From the NCBI RefSeq assembly GCF_000577615.1, contig NZ_CBXX010000008.1, forward strand, positions 62,001 through 126,000: DNA of 64,000 nt, in the 5' to 3' direction. Below are positions 60,325 to 64,000 of this stretch, one piece after another. This DNA is from Herbaspirillum sp. RV1423 (GTDB lineage: Bacteria; Pseudomonadota; Gammaproteobacteria; Burkholderiales; Burkholderiaceae_D). Every line of letters begins with the position of its first letter. Position 1 is the stretch's first letter. The position numbers and the translations under genes are program-made. The notes under the pieces were generated by a model. That model saw only the letters and a list, made by a program, of their open reading frames with translations, ran no database searches and had not been told where the DNA came from.

Positions 60325-61383
60325 TCATCTGCTATTCCACTCCGATATCTTTAGTGCATTCGAATTCTTCTGCGATGCGGAAACGGGTTCGGGAATGGGT
60401 GCGGAAACGGGAGCCGCAACTGGAATCGTCAACCCTGGTGCGGGAGGAACGGCCTTGTTTTCGGCAAGCGGCGCCGGTGCGGCGCCGGGCAGCGTCAATC
60501 CAAAATCCGCATACCCCTTGCGCTCGTTCAGCGCCTCCCCTTCGAATACCAATACGTCGCCAATCAGTTTGTCCTCGTAATATTCGCCTTCGAACAGTCC
60601 GGGAAACCGCAACAACGAGAGCACCACTTTTTCCAAAGGCTTCGGCCCCAAGTAATAGGCGCCGCCGGAAGCCCAGGCCCGCAATACCGGCCGGCCGTAA
60701 ACGCGCCGGTTCAAATCCTGATCGAGACACAGCCCCCAGTGCATGCAGCGATCGTGCTCAAGACTCGCCGAAGGCACGCCCGCATAGACGTTTTCTCGCA
60801 CCAACTGGTCCAGACTCTGGCGCAATTTGTCGGCATCTTGCAGCATCATTTCGTCGTCGACTTTCAGGACCCCGACATTGTTGCCGATGTTTTCATAAAC
60901 CCAGGTAAAAGCGGCTGCAACTTTTTGAGGGATCGCTTCATATCGATCCGATATATCGACTTGCAAGGCCCTCACATGCTCAATCGAAGATGTATCGGCG
61001 CCGCTCACAATCATGTATTCGATATTCGCCTGATCGAATTGCGCCGCCAGCCTCAATGCCTTGGCTTCATTTTTCTTGCTCGTGATGATCAAGACCAGAT
61101 TCTTGATGCCCGAGGTCTTTTTCACCAATTCCTTGTAATCGCCGAGGATATCGCCGTTATACGGCATGGCGGCAATTGCCGACTTCAAATGCCAGATCGC
61201 CTGGCTGTTGTTTCCACGCGCCTGCTCAACCTGGAAACGCTTGTAGTCCAGAGTCCATTTATAACCGGAAGGAATGTGCAGAAAGTCCGTCTCCAGTCGA
61301 TCGCATTCCTTGAGAAGGCTATCCCACGTCAGCGGGGAAACCGGCAGTTGAAGCAAAGTAATAACGCGCTGATTGAAGTCCAT
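60325..61383 (-). CDS. GT31-like (galactosyltransferase-family) glycosyltransferase with proline-rich tail
   Basis: This 352-aa protein has a central domain (about 90-295) with LVLIITSKKNEAKALRLA and the DxD-like LKVDDEMML. ASGGAYYLGPKPLE and YYEDKLIGDVL correspond to the GT31 GG.Y and ED..(V)G motifs. The last 50 residues are low complexity (Pro/Ala: PGAAPAPL, VPPAPGLT). Directly upstream of the ATG lies a four-copy 8-bp repeat that could modulate translation. Confidence 0.76.
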   Translation of the reverse strand: MDFNQRVITLLQLPVSPLTWDSLLKECDRLETDFLHIPSGYKWTLDYKRFQVEQARGNNSQAIWHLKSAIAAMPYNGDILGDYKELVKKTSGIKNLVLIITSKKNEAKALRLAAQFDQANIEYMIVSGADTSSIEHVRALQVDISDRYEAIPQKVAAAFTWVYENIGNNVGVLKVDDEMMLQDADKLRQSLDQLVRENVYAGVPSASLEHDRCMHWGLCLDQDLNRRVYGRPVLRAWASGGAYYLGPKPLEKVVLSLLRFPGLFEGEYYEDKLIGDVLVFEGEALNERKGYADFGLTLPGAAPAPLAENKAVPPAPGLTIPVAAPVSAPIPEPVSASQKNSNALKISEWNSR

Positions 61384-61394
61384 TGTTCTGTCCC

Positions 61395-61426
61395 GTCTGG
61401 TTGTCTGGTTGTCTGGTTGTCTGGTT
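61395..61426. repeat. octanucleotide tandem repeat (GTCTGGTT)x4
   Basis: There are four perfect tandem copies of GTCTGGTT (AACCAGAC on the minus strand), 12 bp upstream of the ATG of the GT31-like gene at 61383. They occupy the position of the ribosome-binding region in the gap after the stop at 61455. Slippage would change leader length by 8 bp per event. Confidence 0.9.
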
Positions 61427-61454
61427 GAAATGGCGAACGGTTATTGGCAATCGA

Positions 61455-62501
61455 TCAATAACCGAGCCGTTTAATTTCCGATTGCATGAACGTGCGATGC
61501 AAAATGCGCTCCATTGCATCCGTCCAGTCATTGGTGAGATTCCGCAACAGAAGCGCCTTGCCCGCTTTTGTCACGCTCTTGCGCAAACCATCGCTGGTCA
61601 TCAGCATTCTCAAATTGGCGGAAAGCATCTCCGTATTGCCGACCGGATGCATCATCACGTTACGCCCGTGATGCAAGCCGATGTGCCGATATGTCTCGAG
61701 ATCGGACAAACAAACCGGCACTTCCAGTTCGAAGGCTTCCCAGATCGTCAGCGGCTGCGATTCGCTGTAGCTGGCCAGCACGAACGCATCGGCCGACGCC
61801 AGGTAAGACAAGGTTTCTTCATTAGGCAACTCGCCCAGCATGCGATACCGTTCGGGAAACGCATCCGCCAGTTTTTTCGCGCCGTCGCTCAACTGCAGGT
61901 ACTTGCCGATGAAGACACATTCGATATCGTTGCGCAGATCGGCCTCCATGGCATCGACGGCCATGATGGTGTCTTCCATGCGCTTGCGCGGCTCGATCGT
62001 ACCGATGCAGACGATGCGCTTCTTTTGCTTCGGCATCGGTTGCAGGTCTTCATATTTGTAGATTGCATCGTTCCAGAACGGCATCACATGCACCGTCGCA
62101 GGACTGTCGAATAAAAAGCTGCCGTACACGATCCTCTGGTATTCGGTCTGAAACACGATATGCGACGCATGCTTGAAACCCGGCGCCAGTTGCGGGAAGC
62201 GCAGGATCATGTCGCGGCCGACTTCGGCCTCATGGATCCACCATACCACCGGGCATTTCGGCGCCGCCTCGGCCACATGAGCGCCGGCCATCAAGGTATT
62301 AGCCACGACCAGATCGACGCTCTGGATATTTTTGACAATGGGAATGCCAAGCGCCTCGAACTTCTTCCTGACCTCGCCTTCGCCATCGATGCGCGGCATG
62401 ACGAACACTTCATGATTCTGCACCAGACGTTCGGCCAGTCGCAGCATGGCGGTACTGGCGCCGGTGGTATAAAACTCGTCATTCAAAAGAAGAATCTTCA
62501 T
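61455..62501 (-). CDS. GT4-family glycosyltransferase
   Basis: This 348-aa retaining glycosyltransferase has an N-terminal acceptor domain (LLNDEFYTTGASTAMLRLAE) and a C-terminal nucleotide-sugar domain. The latter has IVCIGTIEPRKRMED, ADAFVLASYSESQPLTIWEAFELEVPVC (the E-x7-E core) and HHGRNVMMHPVGN. It is the first gene of the minus-strand gmd operon, 71 bp before the GT31-like gene, with the divergent glmU 244 bp away. Confidence 0.93.
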   Translation of the reverse strand: MKILLLNDEFYTTGASTAMLRLAERLVQNHEVFVMPRIDGEGEVRKKFEALGIPIVKNIQSVDLVVANTLMAGAHVAEAAPKCPVVWWIHEAEVGRDMILRFPQLAPGFKHASHIVFQTEYQRIVYGSFLFDSPATVHVMPFWNDAIYKYEDLQPMPKQKKRIVCIGTIEPRKRMEDTIMAVDAMEADLRNDIECVFIGKYLQLSDGAKKLADAFPERYRMLGELPNEETLSYLASADAFVLASYSESQPLTIWEAFELEVPVCLSDLETYRHIGLHHGRNVMMHPVGNTEMLSANLRMLMTSDGLRKSVTKAGKALLLRNLTNDWTDAMERILHRTFMQSEIKRLGY

Positions 62502-62745
62502 GCACTGCCTTCAAAAACCGTCTGTTTCAATTTGATGCCGCCAAATTCTGTACTTGTCATTGCGGCGGCTGACGTTCACGCGTGCCGGGTGCAGCATGAG
62601 CAAGATGCCATATTAATGGCAAGGCAAGCAGTCAAAGGGTCGAGAACATGCCGAATTAACCCTCAACTTTGCATTTGGACAAAACCCGCAAGGCCTGCCG
62701 GAGCGTCTGCATGCTACACTTTTGCCTTATTTACCACTGCTTACT

Positions 62746-64000
62746 ATGAACGTCGTCATCCTCGCTGCCGGTATGGGAAAGCGCATGCAATCCACATTGC
62801 CGAAAGTACTTCACCCCCTCGCAGGCAAACCTTTGCTGGCCCATGTCCTCGACACCGCCAAGACGCTCGCGCCAGGTCCATTGTGCATAGTCTACGGTCA
62901 CGGCGGCGATGCCGTCCCATCCCGTTTTGCTGGCGACATGCTGTCGTTCGCCAGGCAGGAGCCACAATTGGGCACCGGCCATGCCGTCGCCCAAGCCCTG
63001 CCGCACCTCGATGACAATATGCCTACGCTGGTGCTGTACGGCGACGTCCCGCTGACTTCCGCTGCCACGCTGCAGCGCCTGCTCAATGCCGCCGGCAGCG
63101 ACAAGCTGGGTGTCCTGACGGTGATGCTGGACGACCCCACCGGCTACGGCCGCATCGTGCGCGACCAGGGCAAGATCGCACGCATCGTCGAGCAAAAGGA
63201 CGCCAGCGAAGCAGAACGCGCCATCCGGGAAGTCAACACCGGCATCATCGTCGCCCCGACCGCGAAGCTGCGCAAATGGCTGGCGGCGCTGTCCAATCAC
63301 AATGCCCAGGGCGAGTACTACCTCACCGACATCATCGCCAGCGCGGTTGCCGACGGCGTCGAGGTGGTGTCGGCGCAACCGGACGATGCGGTTGAAATCA
63401 TGGGCGTCAACAGCAAGGTGCAACTGGCCGAACTCGAACGCGCCTATCAGCGCAGCATCGCCGATACGCTACTGGAACAAGGCGTCACGCTGCTCGACCC
63501 GTCCCGCTTCGATGTGCGCGGCACGCTGACCTGCGGCCGCGACGTCAGCATCGACGTCAACTGCATTTTTGAAGGCAAGGTCGACATCGAAGACGGCGCG
63601 ACCATCGGCGCGAACTGCATCATCAAAGACGCCCGTATCGGCAAGGGTGCTCAGATCAAGCCGTTTTCGCACGTCGACGGCGCCATCGTCGGCGCGTCGG
63701 CGCAAGTCGGCCCGTATGCGCGCCTGCGTCCAGGCGCCGAACTCGGCGAAGAAGTGCACATAGGCAACTTTGTGGAAGTAAAGAAGAGCCGCATCGCCGC
63801 GCGCAGCAAGGCCAATCACCTGGCTTACATCGGCGATGCCACGATCGGTTCGGGCGTCAATGTCGGCGCCGGCGTCATCACCTGCAACTACGACGGCGTC
63901 AACAAGTTTGAAACCATCATCGAAGACGATGTCTTCGTCGGCAGCGACAGCCAACTGGTTGCGCCGGTGCGCATCGGCAAGGGCGCTACCATCGGCGCCG
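62746..64000 (+). CDS. glmU: bifunctional GlmU (partial, 3' end off the window)
   Basis: About 418 of roughly 455 residues are visible. This N-acetylglucosamine-1-phosphate uridyltransferase and glucosamine-1-phosphate acetyltransferase makes UDP-GlcNAc for wall and LPS. The pyrophosphorylase domain has [39 protein letters not shown] and LYGDVPL. The acyltransferase left-handed beta-helix begins near 250, with hexapeptide repeats and [14 protein letters not shown] plus the NYDGVNK region. A TGCTACACT extended -10 lies about 30 bp upstream. It is a standard housekeeping gene flanking the sugar locus. Confidence 0.95.
   Translation, partial: MNVVILAAGMGKRMQSTLPKVLHPLAGKPLLAHVLDTAKTLAPGPLCIVYGHGGDAVPSRFAGDMLSFARQEPQLGTGHAVAQALPHLDDNMPTLVLYGDVPLTSAATLQRLLNAAGSDKLGVLTVMLDDPTGYGRIVRDQGKIARIVEQKDASEAERAIREVNTGIIVAPTAKLRKWLAALSNHNAQGEYYLTDIIASAVADGVEVVSAQPDDAVEIMGVNSKVQLAELERAYQRSIADTLLEQGVTLLDPSRFDVRGTLTCGRDVSIDVNCIFEGKVDIEDGATIGANCIIKDARIGKGAQIKPFSHVDGAIVGASAQVGPYARLRPGAELGEEVHIGNFVEVKKSRIAARSKANHLAYIGDATIGSGVNVGAGVITCNYDGVNKFETIIEDDVFVGSDSQLVAPVRIGKGATIGA

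Noticed and set aside
61319-61531. 70-codon minus-strand frame running through the octanucleotide repeat
   Set aside because: It overlaps two good genes and has no protein character; it matters only as a frame that repeat slippage could shift.

Overview
The window looks like a chromosomal segment from a betaproteobacterium of the Burkholderiales, most likely Oxalobacteraceae (Herbaspirillum/Collimonas/Herminiimonas type). This is inferred from the GC-rich coding style, the folM-like/folB/ttcA, kefF-kefC, yqjD/E-like and glmU neighbourhoods, and protein similarity recalled by eye. No database search was possible.

Left part (1-25902, nearly all minus strand): a large aromatic-catabolic locus in four blocks. 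(a) 24334-21329: zinc-type oxidoreductase, cupin, bacteriohemerythrin and SDR dehydrogenase, closed by a good terminator. (b) 21048-13469: a CarAa/OxoO-like Rieske oxygenase, amidase, ferredoxin-reductase, M20-like protein with eroded metal sites, Asp/Glu-racemase-like protein and a second amidase. (c) 13250-6882: a YCF48 propeller, RND/MMPL transporter, DUF1302 porin-like protein and DUF1329 protein. (d) 6710-1: a meta-cleavage lower pathway with MhpB, MhpD, MhpF, MhpE, two C-C hydrolases, a lipocalin-like protein and a second extradiol dioxygenase cut by the window edge. An AraC/XylS-type regulator (24904-25902) sits upstream. Near-identical tandem TGCA-N6-GGATA type boxes precede blocks a and b, and a weaker pair precedes block c. 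A decayed second AraC tail lies beside the regulator. A reasonable reading is one regulon that hydroxylates a hydrophobic amide or N-heteroaromatic substrate, hydrolyses amide bonds, and drains a catechol such as 2,3-dihydroxyphenylpropionate to pyruvate and acetyl-CoA.

Middle part (26700-40539): housekeeping and stress genes. These are tRNA-Arg(CCG), a membrane-anchored cytochrome c, an OmpA-type lipoprotein, the YqjD/YqjE-like membrane trio, a class I glutamine amidotransferase of the PuuD type, KefF-KefC potassium efflux, a DegP/DegQ-type protease, a QseBC/PmrAB-like two-component system with a PmrA-like box in front of the protease gene, DUF2905, a MidA-like methyltransferase, FolM, FolB and TtcA.

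Right part (40869-62501): a surface-polysaccharide locus. It encodes CDP-glucose dehydration (rfbF, rfbG), galE, the complete dTDP-L-rhamnose set (rfbB, A, C, D), a GDP-mannose branch (gmd plus a paralogue), two NovU/TylC3-like sugar C-methyltransferases (one per nucleotide-sugar branch), glycosyltransferases, FkbM-like methyltransferases and two proteins sharing an uncharacterised DUF4422-like domain. Notable non-coding signals are a duplicated promoter and a four-copy octanucleotide repeat just upstream of a glycosyltransferase start. The window ends inside glmU.
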